A stretch of 64,000 bases of DNA from NCBI GenBank assembly GCA_026418535.1, contig JAOABC010000004.1, positions 158,009 through 222,008 on the forward strand, written 5' to 3'. The first letter of the stretch is position 1. The number at the start of each line of letters is the position of its first letter. Below, in pieces: positions 28,022 to 36,452 of this stretch. Made by a program: the position numbers and the translations under genes. This DNA is from Hydrogenothermaceae bacterium (GTDB lineage: Bacteria; Aquificota; Aquificia; Aquificales; Hydrogenothermaceae). Under the pieces are notes generated by a model. The model made no database searches. It worked only from the letters and a program-made list of their open reading frames with translations, and was not told the origin of the DNA.

Positions 28022-29032
28022 TCACCCTTTTATCAGTATTATAAAAGCAGTGATGAAGATGTTTAGAAGAGAAAGAGGGAGCATCACTTTCCAAGCTATC
28101 TCCGTTATCTGGTCTACTCTATACCTTGGAAGAGTCCAGTGAACCCACAGGAAGAACATGAACATCATCCCAACCTTTAGGAAGAACCATACGAAAGGAG
28201 AGAGAGGACCAAATATCTCCGGACCCTTCCAGCCACCGAAGAACAGTATCACAGCTATAGCACTTAAAACAAAGGTTCCTATATACCACTCAGCTAAAGG
28301 AAAGAGGCCAAACTTCATTCCTGAATACTCTGTGTTGTATCCGGACACGAGTTCAGCCTCAGCTTCCTGAACGTCAAAAGGAGTTCTCCCTGTCTCTGCA
28401 AGTATAGCAAAGAGTATAACTATGAAAGCTATAGGTTGATACCAGATAAAGGCTCCAAAGAACCCATCCTGTGCTGCTACTATCTCCCTTAATGAGAAAG
28501 ATCCTGCCATCATAAGAGGTCCAACCATGGCAAAACCAAGGGCAACTTCATAACCAATTAGAACTGCAGCCTTCCTAAGGCCACCTATCATCGGATACTT
28601 ACTGTTTGAAGCCCACCCTGCAAATATAACACCGTATATACTTATGCTACCGAAAGCTAAAGCTAATATAAGACCTACGTTTAGGTCTGTTATGTAAGGT
28701 TTTATCTCTAAACCGAACACAGTGAAAGGTTCCCCGAAAGGAATAACAGCCAGTATCATTATGACTGGCACGAAGGCTAATAGAGATGCCATGTAAAATA
28801 GGACTCTATCCACGTTGGCAGGGACAATATCCTCTTTCGTTAAAACCTTTAAGGCGTCTGCTATAGGTTGAAGTATACCATGAAATCCCACATGTAGAGG
28901 ACCAGGTCTCTGCTGAACGTGGCCTGCGAACTTCCTCTCTATTAGGGTAAGGTATGCGGAAGCCAAGAACATACCCACGATGAATATGAGAGACTTTACC
29001 GCAACTCCTATAACAGTTCCTAAGATCTCCAT
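28022..29032 (-). CDS. nuoH: NADH-quinone oxidoreductase subunit H
   Basis: Membrane subunit that forms the quinone site with NuoB and NuoD. About 336 residues, eight hydrophobic segments. Signature motifs: LIERKFAGHVQQRPGPLHVG near residue 30, the loop AETGRTPFDVQEAEAELVSGYNTEY with acidic residues near 215-235, and LPRYRVDQ near the C-terminus. The ATG at 29032 follows GAGG; the TTG at 29038 is weaker. A 108-base gap separates it from nuoCD and carries a promoter-like element shared with nuoA and nuoE, suggesting an internal promoter. Confidence 0.95.
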   Translation of the reverse strand: MEILGTVIGVAVKSLIFIVGMFLASAYLTLIERKFAGHVQQRPGPLHVGFHGILQPIADALKVLTKEDIVPANVDRVLFYMASLLAFVPVIMILAVIPFGEPFTVFGLEIKPYITDLNVGLILALAFGSISIYGVIFAGWASNSKYPMIGGLRKAAVLIGYEVALGFAMVGPLMMAGSFSLREIVAAQDGFFGAFIWYQPIAFIVILFAILAETGRTPFDVQEAEAELVSGYNTEYSGMKFGLFPLAEWYIGTFVLSAIAVILFFGGWKGPEIFGPLSPFVWFFLKVGMMFMFFLWVHWTLPRYRVDQITEIAWKVMLPLSLLNIFITAFIILIKG

Positions 29033-29082
29033 CTGCAACCTCTTTGTGTTTTATTAAAAAATAATAACATACAAGGCTTTAA

Positions 29083-29100
29083 AATTAAACACTGTTTGAT
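29083..29100 (-). promoter_or_regulatory. Shared nuo upstream element (copy before nuoH)
   Basis: Minus-strand ATCAAACAGTGTTTAATT, about 50 bases before nuoH inside the otherwise compact nuo operon. It matches the copies before nuoA (31849-31866) and nuoE (60693-60710) in the AAACRGTGTT core. Could be an extended -10 promoter or a regulator site; the sequence alone does not decide. Confidence 0.45.
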
Positions 29101-29146
29101 TTACACTTCCGAAAAATTAGTATAACTTATTCACAAATTTGATAGT

Positions 29147-30898
29147 TTACCTGTCAGTCTCACCTACCACTGGATCTATACTTCCAAGCAGTGCCACTGC
29201 ATCAGCAACAGTTTTACCTCTTATAAGTTCAGGGAAGGCTTGGAGGTTATAGAAAGCACCAGACCTAATCCTCAACCTGTAAGGCTTTCCTTCTCCTTTA
29301 CTGACTATGTAGAACCCAAGCTCACCCCTCGGATTCTCTCCGGATAGGTATACTTCCCCAAGGGGAGCTTGTTCTCCGTATATCCTGAGATTAAAGTCTT
29401 TTACCATAGACTCTATAGATAGGTATGTTTCCTGGAGTGTCGGTAAGACGTAGGGATTGTCTGTAGCTACATACCTGTCATTCTTCATTCTCTTTAATCT
29501 ATCTACACATTGATGGACAATCTTTACGCTCTGCTTCATCTCTTCTATCCGAATAAGATATCTATCGTATGCATCCCCAATAGTTCCCAGAGGAATCTCA
29601 AAGTCTACTTCAGCATAGGCATCCGTAGGTTGGATATACCTTATGTCGTAGGGAACCCCTGCTGATCTTGCCATAACCCCAGTTAGACCATACTGATAGA
29701 CATCCTCCTCAGACACTATGCCTACTTCTCTATTCCTCTTCATCCATATCCTGTTTTTAGTTAGAAGGTCTTCGTAATCTCTTACTCTGGAGGGGAAGTC
29801 CTCTATAAACTTCTCAACAATGTCTATAGCACCCTCTGGAAGATCGTATCTAACTCCACCTATCCTCATAAAAGAGGAGTTCAGCCTTATACCAGCTATC
29901 CCTTCTATAATATCCATCAACTTCTCTCTTTCTCGGAATGTATAGAGAAACATAGTAAGAGCTCCAAGGTCTAGGGCCGTTGTTCCAAGCCAGAGTAGAT
30001 GACTGTTGATCCTCTGGAGTTCACACAGCATAGTCCTTATCCACTTTGCTTTCTCGGGAGGATCAACTCCCAAAAGCTTCTCGACAGCATTTACATAGGT
30101 CACGTTTGAACAGATGGCGGATATATAGTCCATCCTATCTGTGTAAGGAATAACCTGTGTATAGGTAAGGTCCTCAGCTAGCTTCTCTATACCTCTATGG
30201 AGCTGCCCCAGGATGATGTCACACTCTTTTATTGTCTCTCCCTCCATGTCGAACATAAACCAGATAGTTCCGTGCGTTCCCGGATGGAGTGGACCCCAGT
30301 TCAAAACAATCTGGTTTTTCTTATCTATCCTTCTCTTTTGAGTTTTCTCTAGGTCTTCCAGGGTTGGAATAGGCGTATGGTACGGATCGTAATCATGACT
30401 CGGAATGTTTTCCCTCTCATTAAGAGATGGAAGGTATACTTCTTTTATCCCTTCCTTTGGGAAGTCCTTCCGGAGAGGAAAGTACGGATAACCTTCCCAG
30501 AGGAATATCCGGACCAGATTCTCATGACCGTCAAACTTGATCCCAAACATATCCCAGGCTTCTCTCTCAGCCCATTTAGCACCCTTCCATAAGTCGGTTG
30601 CTGTTGGAAGACTATCTCCCTCTATCCAACTTTTCACTATAATTCTTTGCTTATAGTGGGGAGAGAAGAGTATATAGACTGCTTCAAACCTGGGAGTAGA
30701 AGGGTAGTGGTCCACTACAGTGAAGTCTATAAACATCCTAAAAGAATAAGCTGGGTCTTCCTTTAAAAACGTAAGGAAGTCTTTCAAATGTTTGGTATCT
30801 ATCTCTACCGAGACAACATCTTTGTACTTATAAACCTTCAGATATGGGAAAGTATACTTTAGAGCATCCACTTTCCCTTGGTCTATCCAATAAGACAT
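29147..30898 (-). CDS. nuoCD: Fused NADH-quinone oxidoreductase subunit C/D
   Basis: 583 residues joining NuoC (about 1-170) and NuoD (about 195-583) in one chain. The NuoC part has WKGAKWAEREAWDMFGIKFDGH and RKDFP. The NuoD part starts NWGPLHPGTHGTIWFMFDMEGE, with the quinone-site His and the Tyr region, and continues LHRGIEKLAEDLTYTQVIPYTDRMDY. The C-terminus has GELGFYIVSKGEGKPYRLRIRSGAF and the closing GSIDPVVGETDR. Fusion is known in several groups, including E. coli and, to my knowledge, Aquificota. It follows nuoB by 7 bases. Confidence 0.96.
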   Translation of the reverse strand: MSYWIDQGKVDALKYTFPYLKVYKYKDVVSVEIDTKHLKDFLTFLKEDPAYSFRMFIDFTVVDHYPSTPRFEAVYILFSPHYKQRIIVKSWIEGDSLPTATDLWKGAKWAEREAWDMFGIKFDGHENLVRIFLWEGYPYFPLRKDFPKEGIKEVYLPSLNERENIPSHDYDPYHTPIPTLEDLEKTQKRRIDKKNQIVLNWGPLHPGTHGTIWFMFDMEGETIKECDIILGQLHRGIEKLAEDLTYTQVIPYTDRMDYISAICSNVTYVNAVEKLLGVDPPEKAKWIRTMLCELQRINSHLLWLGTTALDLGALTMFLYTFREREKLMDIIEGIAGIRLNSSFMRIGGVRYDLPEGAIDIVEKFIEDFPSRVRDYEDLLTKNRIWMKRNREVGIVSEEDVYQYGLTGVMARSAGVPYDIRYIQPTDAYAEVDFEIPLGTIGDAYDRYLIRIEEMKQSVKIVHQCVDRLKRMKNDRYVATDNPYVLPTLQETYLSIESMVKDFNLRIYGEQAPLGEVYLSGENPRGELGFYIVSKGEGKPYRLRIRSGAFYNLQAFPELIRGKTVADAVALLGSIDPVVGETDR

Positions 30899-30905
30899 AT
30901 CTTCT

Positions 30906-31424
30906 TTACTTCTGTATAGGTTTTGATTCTGTAGGAACTCTTATAGGTATCTCTTTAAACTCTTTTCCTTCTTTTTTCTCTTTTATCTTCTTCTGAAGTT
31001 GAAGTATACCCCATAAAAGCGCCTGAGGTGTAGGTGGACAACCTGGTATATAAACATCCACCGGGATTATTCTATCTACACCCTGTAGAGTGGCATAGGT
31101 TGGAAATGGACCTCCAGCTGAGGCACAACCTCCCATAGATATAACCCACTTTGGCTCCGGCATCTGGTCGTATATGAGTTTTAACATTGGAGCAACCTTG
31201 TTCACAACAGTCCCGGCGACTATCAATACATCAGACTGTCTTGGAGAACCCCTGAATATGATTCCTAACCTGTCTGTATCGAACCTTGACGCAGCTGTAT
31301 GCATCATCTCTATAGCGCAACAGGCAAGACCCACAGACACAGGCCAGAGAGAGTTTTTCCTGCCCCAGCTTAAAACTTCTTCTACGGTTGCAAGTATTAT
31401 TCCACTGTTTGTTTTTACTGCCAT
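30906..31424 (-). CDS. nuoB: NADH-quinone oxidoreductase subunit B (cluster N2)
   Basis: Carries the terminal 4Fe-4S cluster N2 that reduces quinone. About 172 residues. The tandem Cys pair is in [14 protein letters not shown], with the other ligands in [10 protein letters not shown] and [16 protein letters not shown]. The ATG at 31424 (MAVKTNSGI) is preceded by AAGGAG at ideal spacing and overlaps the nuoA end by 10 bases; a longer frame from 31445 has no better site. Good sequence match throughout. Confidence 0.96.
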   Translation of the reverse strand: MAVKTNSGIILATVEEVLSWGRKNSLWPVSVGLACCAIEMMHTAASRFDTDRLGIIFRGSPRQSDVLIVAGTVVNKVAPMLKLIYDQMPEPKWVISMGGCASAGGPFPTYATLQGVDRIIPVDVYIPGCPPTPQALLWGILQLQKKIKEKKEGKEFKEIPIRVPTESKPIQK

Positions 31425-31786
31425 CTTAACGCTCCTTTCTTCCAAGCATATAGGTATCCTAATATAAGTATAAATAGAAATAAGAACATCTCTGTAAATA
31501 TGAATCCGGCTGCAACTTGGGCAACTTCCTTAAATATCACAGCCCAAGGAAATACAAAAGCTGATTCAAGGTCAAACAGGACAAGAAGAAGACCAAGGAG
31601 ATAGTATTTCTGGTCTATTGTTGTCCAAGTGGTTTTATCGTATAGAGGAACTCCACACTCGTATGGGTACTCTTTGTAAGGATCTGGTGCCTTCGGTGCA
31701 AGTAATCTGTTGACAACAAGCAAAATAGCACCTATAGTAAAGGCAAGAACGAAGAAGATAGCCAGACTAAAATAACCCGTTGCCAT
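31415..31786 (-). CDS. nuoA: NADH-quinone oxidoreductase subunit A
   Basis: Small membrane subunit, 123 residues with three hydrophobic segments. The conserved cytoplasmic loop has [13 protein letters not shown] with the loop Cys, then [23 protein letters not shown] with the conserved acidic residues in the second helix. The ribosome site is GGAGG. First gene of the leftward nuo operon, preceded by a promoter-like element at 31849-31866. Confidence 0.96.
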   Translation of the reverse strand: MATGYFSLAIFFVLAFTIGAILLVVNRLLAPKAPDPYKEYPYECGVPLYDKTTWTTIDQKYYLLGLLLVLFDLESAFVFPWAVIFKEVAQVAAGFIFTEMFLFLFILILGYLYAWKKGALRWQ

Positions 31787-31848
31787 ACTTTTTCCTCCGT
31801 CAAAAAGGTAGAATTAAAATAACCTAAAATCACAAAATATGCAATCAG

Positions 31849-31866
31849 TTTATAACACCGTTTGAT
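31849..31866 (-). promoter_or_regulatory. Shared nuo upstream element / extended -10 promoter before nuoA
   Basis: Minus-strand ATCAAACGGTGTTATAAA, ending about 62 bases before the nuoA ATG. TGTTATAAA has the form of an extended -10 (TGnTATAAT). Nearly the same sequence precedes nuoE and a related one precedes nuoH, so it is either a common promoter type or a regulator site for complex I genes. Confidence 0.5.
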
Positions 31867-31889
31867 AGAAAAGTTAGATTGTTACATGT

Positions 31890-31919
31890 AAATTTTGGTA
31901 TATTAAATTTTGGTATATT
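31890..31919. repeat. Perfect 15-bp tandem duplication in a promoter region
   Basis: AAATTTTGGTATATT occurs twice head to tail (31890-31904 and 31905-31919), in the divergent gap between nuoA and the DUF2905-queA unit. Each copy contains TATATT, so the duplication doubles a -10-like box for the rightward genes. A recent slippage event or a variable promoter spacer would give this. Confidence 0.8.
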
Positions 31920-31949
31920 ATATGAAACAATATCAATTGGTGATGAAGT

Positions 31950-32174
31950 ATGGAGAGTATTGGTAAGCTAATACTATTTGTGGGATTGATTATGGTTACT
32001 GTTGGACTGATGCTTATCCTTTTAGAGAAGTTACCTTTTAGTATAGGTAAACTTCTAGGAGACATTATCATCAAGAAAGACAAATTTACTTTTTATTTTC
32101 CAATAGTAACTTCTATACTGATTAGCTTGGTCATATCACTAATACTGCTGATAGTTTCAAAGGTGATGAGATGA
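31950..32174 (+). CDS. DUF2905 family small membrane protein
   Basis: 74 residues with two hydrophobic helices (about 5-24 and 48-71) around a short loop (FSIGKLLGDIIIKKDKFTFYFP). The G(D)I-I-K...F-YFP-I-TSI-L-S pattern is that of DUF2905, a conserved family of unknown function, usually with LPGDI where this one has LLGDI. The stop overlaps the queA start (ATGA); association with ruv/queA loci is common for this family. Ribosome site is weak (GGTGATGA). Role unknown; inner-membrane location is inferred from hydrophobicity. Confidence 0.85.
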   Translation: MESIGKLILFVGLIMVTVGLMLILLEKLPFSIGKLLGDIIIKKDKFTFYFPIVTSILISLVISLILLIVSKVMR

Positions 32175-33184
32175 TTGACATAGAAGAGTTTAACTACCAT
32201 CTCCCAAGAGAATTGATAGCAAAGTATCCTATAGAGCCAAGAGATAGCTGTAGATTGTTGGTTTTAGATAGGGAGAGTGGGAAGATAGAGCACCGGATAT
32301 TTAGAGATATAGAGGGTTTTATGAACGAAGGGGACCTTTTGATACTGAACAACTCTAAAGTAATCCCAGCAAAGCTTATAGGAGAGAAAGAGGGGACAAA
32401 GACTAAGATAGAGGTATTTCTTGTAAGACAGATAGAAGAGGATGTATGGTATGCCCTCATAAAGAATATCCGGAGGTTAAAGAAAAAGCAGAGAATTATG
32501 GTAGGACAGAATTTCTTCGTTGAGTTCTTAGACAGAGAAGGGGAAAAAGCCATCATAAAACTACATTCAGAGGATTTAACTTCAGATTTAGAGAGGTACG
32601 GACATGTTCCCCTTCCACCCTATATAGAGAGAGAGGGAGAGGAGGAGGATAAACAGCTATATCAAACCGTTTTTGCCCAAAAAGAGGGTTCCGTAGCCTC
32701 TCCAACAGCTGGACTACACTTCACAGAGATTCTTTTAGAAAGATTAAAAGAGAGGGGAGTAAGGATATCATTTATAACTCTACATGTAGGACTTGGAACC
32801 TTCAAACCTATAAAAACGAGAAATATAGAAGAACACAAGATGCATGAAGAGTTCTACACTATTCCAGAAGAGACATTGGAGCTGATAGAAAAAACCAAGA
32901 GTAGAGGTAGATCTGTCATAGCCGTAGGGACAACGGTGGTAAGGACATTGGAGAGTTTTGCAAAGACAGGTATAAAAGAGGGGTTTACAGACATATTCAT
33001 ATATCCACCTTACAGATTTAAAATAGTAGATAAACTGATAACTAACTTCCATCTGCCAAAGTCAACTCTAATACTACTTGTGTCTGCATTTGCAGGAAAA
33101 GATAAGATACTAAATGCCTATAATGAAGCTATCCAAAAGGGATACAGATTCTACAGCTACGGTGATGCTATGTTTATCATATAA
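32171..33184 (+). CDS. queA: S-adenosylmethionine:tRNA ribosyltransferase-isomerase
   Basis: Transfers the ribosyl part of SAM to preQ1 in tRNA to give epoxyqueuosine. 337 residues, normal length. N-terminal FNYHLPRELIAKYPIEPRDSCRLLVLDR, then LLILNNSKVIPAKLIG, VASPTAGLHFTEILLE near residue 175, LHVGLGTFKPI near 200, and the C-terminal NFHLPKSTLILLVSAFAG. The ATG overlaps the DUF2905 stop. queF, an earlier enzyme of the same pathway, is at 46325 on the other strand. Confidence 0.97.
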   Translation: MIDIEEFNYHLPRELIAKYPIEPRDSCRLLVLDRESGKIEHRIFRDIEGFMNEGDLLILNNSKVIPAKLIGEKEGTKTKIEVFLVRQIEEDVWYALIKNIRRLKKKQRIMVGQNFFVEFLDREGEKAIIKLHSEDLTSDLERYGHVPLPPYIEREGEEEDKQLYQTVFAQKEGSVASPTAGLHFTEILLERLKERGVRISFITLHVGLGTFKPIKTRNIEEHKMHEEFYTIPEETLELIEKTKSRGRSVIAVGTTVVRTLESFAKTGIKEGFTDIFIYPPYRFKIVDKLITNFHLPKSTLILLVSAFAGKDKILNAYNEAIQKGYRFYSYGDAMFII

Positions 33185-33235
33185 ACAATGTCTCTAATTA
33201 TGGTAAAATCTCCCCATAAAAAGAGAGGAAAGAAA

Positions 33236-34555
33236 GTGAATAAAATGCCAGTCAAACTTTATGAATCTTTTAAAAGCAAGGTAAAAGAAGAAGAATATAT
33301 TCAAAACATAGAATCTTTAAAAAAAGAACTAGAGAATCTATCAGAAGAGTTTTTACAGAAAGTTAAGCAAGAAGAAAATTTTTTAATATTGAATGATAAA
33401 CAGAAGAGTATACTAGAAAAGTTTTTGAATTTTTACTTGAAAAGTATACTTACTACATACCCAACAGATGTAAATATAAGAAAAATATACAGAGCAAGTA
33501 GAAAACTGGATATTGAAGGAATACCTGATTTACTGATAGTAGACCTTTACAATAGGATGAAGAGTTTATTTGAAAAAAGAAACATCTTGACGGAGATATT
33601 ACAGTTAAGGATAGATGTAGACCTTTTGGCTATTTTAAGGCATTATACCTTATTATCTCTAGACCTAGAGAGAAAGATATCGGATTTAGCAGAATTCAGT
33701 TATCCTAAAAACTCAGATTTCAAGATTCTGGATGAACTCCAAAAAGCTAAAAAGGAGTACATAAGAATAAAAAACAGAGTTATCAAGGCTATAATGAACG
33801 GGAACAAGAATATAGAAGTCAAAACTGCAGATCAGTGTAAATTTGCGTTGATACTATCTAATATACAGATAATAGGTAGCAAAAATTTATCAGAAATTAG
33901 GAAGATGCATACGAATTTTCACAGTTTCATAGATTTCTTTTTGAAGAATATCGATGGTATGTCTTCTTCCAAGAAGTATCTGCTGATAAAGGAACTGGAG
34001 AGTCTCTCTTTAAGGATATTGTACTTACTTAATGAGATACAGATAGAACTAACTAGTCGGTATAGCTTTTTAGACAGGCTGACTGAAAGCTACAACAAGA
34101 ATATTTTTCCTATCATATTCCAGAGAGAAGTAAAGAGAGCTGAGAGATACAATTTTTCTATCTCTATTTTGATCATAGATATAGACGACTTCAAAGATGT
34201 AAACGATAACTACGGACACCTAATTGGGGATGAGATTTTAAAGGAAATCTCTAGGATCATCCGGAAAAATACAAGAGAATCAGACTATCTTTTTCGGTTT
34301 GGCGGTGAAGAGTTTATATTACTTCTACCCCACACACCTTTAGAAAATGCTATGAAAGTAGGAGAGAAGATAAGACAGAAAATAGAGAAGCATTCCTTCA
34401 CAGAAAAAAACTTAAATATAACTATAAGCTGTGGTATAACAGAGGTAAAAAACTTTCAGAATCCTTATTTAAATTTAGAAGATGCTGACAAAATGCTATA
34501 CATATCCAAGAGATCTGGAAAGAACAGATGCACAATCTACAGAGAGTCAGTATGA
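33236..34555 (+). CDS. GGDEF-domain diguanylate cyclase with helical N-terminus
   Basis: About 439 residues. The first roughly 270 residues are Lys/Glu/Leu-rich helices with no membrane segment and no recognised sensor domain. The C-terminal GGDEF domain (about 280-435) begins LDRLTESYNKNIFPIIFQREVKRA and has the metal and substrate motifs IDIDDFKDVNDNYGHLIGDEIL and RFGGEEFILLLP, so it should make cyclic di-GMP; the I-site RxxD is not obvious. The GTG at 33236 sits 6 bases after GAGGA; an ATG at 33188 has no site. The stop overlaps ispE as ATGA. No EAL or PilZ protein is in the window. Confidence 0.85.
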   Translation: MNKMPVKLYESFKSKVKEEEYIQNIESLKKELENLSEEFLQKVKQEENFLILNDKQKSILEKFLNFYLKSILTTYPTDVNIRKIYRASRKLDIEGIPDLLIVDLYNRMKSLFEKRNILTEILQLRIDVDLLAILRHYTLLSLDLERKISDLAEFSYPKNSDFKILDELQKAKKEYIRIKNRVIKAIMNGNKNIEVKTADQCKFALILSNIQIIGSKNLSEIRKMHTNFHSFIDFFLKNIDGMSSSKKYLLIKELESLSLRILYLLNEIQIELTSRYSFLDRLTESYNKNIFPIIFQREVKRAERYNFSISILIIDIDDFKDVNDNYGHLIGDEILKEISRIIRKNTRESDYLFRFGGEEFILLLPHTPLENAMKVGEKIRQKIEKHSFTEKNLNITISCGITEVKNFQNPYLNLEDADKMLYISKRSGKNRCTIYRESV

Positions 34556-35385
34556 AGGTGTTAACATCCCCTGGGAAGATTAACATAGGTCTATGGGTTA
34601 TAGGGAAGAGAGCTGACGGATACCATAACATATTCACTTTTATGCATACAGTCTCCATATCTGATAGGATATACATAAAACCATCTTCCAAACTCAGGAT
34701 AAGGACTTCTCTATCTGATGAATCCATCCAAGATGAAAACAACATAGTTTTCAGAGCTATTAAAGAGTTTGAGGGTTATACAGGTCTGTATGAAGATTTT
34801 GATGTGTTTATAGAAAAAAACATACCCCTTGGAGCTGGATTAGGAGGAGGAAGCTCAAACGCAGCAGTAGTTCTAAAGTACTTAAACCAGTTTTTCTCTA
34901 ACCCACTTACAGAAGAAGAGCTCTTTGAGGTTGCCAGCAGAGTAGGTGCAGATGTCCCCTTCTTTCTAAAGGGAGGATTTGCCCTTGTGGAAGGAAAGGG
35001 AGAGAAAATAACCTATCTTGATAAAGAGGAGGATCTAGACTTATTCTTGGTCTATCCGAATGTAAGGTCAGATACAAGAATGGTTTATTCAATGGTTAAT
35101 CAAGAGTTATTGACAAAAAAGGAGGAATTAAATATAATATATGGTCTACAAAGGGAATACGGTTTAAGCAAGTTGATCCAGCTTGCAAAGAACTCCCTCG
35201 GAGAGATAGCAAAGCAACTTTACCCAGAGATCAGGGAAGTTGTTAGTTTTTTAGAGATCCAGGGATACAAGCCTCAAATTTCTGGTAGTGGTAGTACCGT
35301 GTACTGTTTTGGAGAACCGTCTGAGGCCGTGAAAGCTGGTTGTAAAGCGAGAAACTGGAGAGTCATAGAAAGTAAACTTATATAA
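34552..35385 (+). CDS. ispE: 4-diphosphocytidyl-2-C-methyl-D-erythritol kinase
   Basis: GHMP kinase of the MEP isoprenoid pathway. About 277 residues. The N-terminus VLTSPGKINIGLWVIGKRADGYHNIFT holds the substrate-binding Lys and His, and the ATP motif is IPLGAGLGGGSSNAAVVLKYL near residue 87, followed by GADVPFFLKGG and the late ISGSGSTVYCFG. The ATG overlaps the preceding stop by 4 bases. tRNA-Gln lies 8 bases after its stop, so the tRNA is probably processed from this message. ispA at 46709 works downstream. Confidence 0.95.
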   Translation: MKVLTSPGKINIGLWVIGKRADGYHNIFTFMHTVSISDRIYIKPSSKLRIRTSLSDESIQDENNIVFRAIKEFEGYTGLYEDFDVFIEKNIPLGAGLGGGSSNAAVVLKYLNQFFSNPLTEEELFEVASRVGADVPFFLKGGFALVEGKGEKITYLDKEEDLDLFLVYPNVRSDTRMVYSMVNQELLTKKEELNIIYGLQREYGLSKLIQLAKNSLGEIAKQLYPEIREVVSFLEIQGYKPQISGSGSTVYCFGEPSEAVKAGCKARNWRVIESKLI

Positions 35386-35393
35386 CATAACAC

Positions 35394-35466
35394 TGGGGAG
35401 TAGTTCAGTTGGCAGAACATCGGTCTTTGGAACCGAGTGTCGGAGGTTCGAGTCCTCCCTCCCCAG
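35394..35466 (+). tRNA. tRNA-Gln (anticodon TTG)
   Basis: 73-base cloverleaf. Acceptor arms TGGGGAG (35394-35400) and CTCCCCA (35459-35465) pair fully, with discriminator G at 35466. The anticodon stem TCGGT/ACCGA encloses the loop CTTTGGA with anticodon TTG at 35427-35429. The T arm GGAGG-TTCGAGT-CCTCC is standard. CCA is not encoded. It lies between ispE and prs on the same strand. Confidence 0.97.
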
Positions 35467-35508
35467 CTTAAATACCATCATACTAAATAAAACTTGGAGG
35501 GCTCCTGC

Positions 35509-36444
35509 TTGAGTAAAGCCTTAAAACTCATCTCCGGGAAAGCCAATCTACCTCTATCAAAAGCTATAGCAGAGTATCTAGAGACTTCTTTGGTTGATAT
35601 AGTACTTACAAGATTCAGTGATGGAGAGATTAGAGTACAGATAAACGAAAACGTCAGAGGAGCTGATGTCTTTGTAATCCAGAGTTTAACAGCCCCGGTC
35701 AACGATAGTATTATGGAGCTTCTCCTCATATTAGACGCTCTGAAAAGGTCTTCAGCTCACAGGATAACTGCAGTTATACCTTACTTTGCCTATGCAAGAC
35801 AGGATAGAAAGGATAAACCAAGAGTCCCTATAAGTGCTAAACTTTTAGCAGACATAATCCAAACGGCTGGAGCTGACAGAGTTCTAACAGTAGACTTACA
35901 CTCAGCCCAGATACAAGGTTTTTTTAACTGCCCTGTAGACAACATCTATGCACTACCAGTTATACACGAGTATCTAAAATCTAGGAACATAGAAGATTTG
36001 GTTATAGTTTCTCCGGATGCTGGTGGGGTAGAAAGGGCTAGATTGCTCCAGAACAGACTAGGTGGAAACTTGGCTATAATATACAAGAAGAGACCGGCTC
36101 CTAACGTAGTAGAGACCCTTGACGTTATTGGAAACGTAGAGAGTAAAAACGCTGTGATAATAGATGACATAATAGACACTGCAGGAACGATAGTTGCTGC
36201 TGCTGAGATGTTAAAATCTAAAGGTGCAAGGTCTGTGATAGCTGCGTGTACCCATCCTGTATTCTCCGGACCTGCTGTGAATAGACTTAAAAACTCTGTG
36301 ATAGAGGAAGTTGTCACAACAAACACTATTCCTCTAGAAGGAAAGGAGTTTGATAAACTCATCATCCTCTCTGTGGCTGAACTTGTAGGAGAAGCAATAA
36401 AGAGGATCAATATAGAGAGTTCTGTAAGCTCTCTGTTCATATAG
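35509..36444 (+). CDS. prs: Ribose-phosphate pyrophosphokinase
   Basis: Makes PRPP from ribose 5-phosphate and ATP for purine, pyrimidine, His and NAD synthesis. About 311 residues, normal length. Motifs: KLISGKANLPLSKAIAEYL at the N-terminus, the flexible loop PYFAYARQDRKDKPRVPISAK near 95, RVLTVDLHSAQIQGFF near 125, the PRPP-binding VIIDDIIDTAGTI near 217. The TTG at 35509 is chosen because GGAGG lies 9 bases upstream; the TTG at 35494 falls inside that site. It follows tRNA-Gln on the same strand. Confidence 0.95.
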   Translation: MSKALKLISGKANLPLSKAIAEYLETSLVDIVLTRFSDGEIRVQINENVRGADVFVIQSLTAPVNDSIMELLLILDALKRSSAHRITAVIPYFAYARQDRKDKPRVPISAKLLADIIQTAGADRVLTVDLHSAQIQGFFNCPVDNIYALPVIHEYLKSRNIEDLVIVSPDAGGVERARLLQNRLGGNLAIIYKKRPAPNVVETLDVIGNVESKNAVIIDDIIDTAGTIVAAAEMLKSKGARSVIAACTHPVFSGPAVNRLKNSVIEEVVTTNTIPLEGKEFDKLIILSVAELVGEAIKRINIESSVSSLFI

Positions 36445-36452
36445 GGTACACT

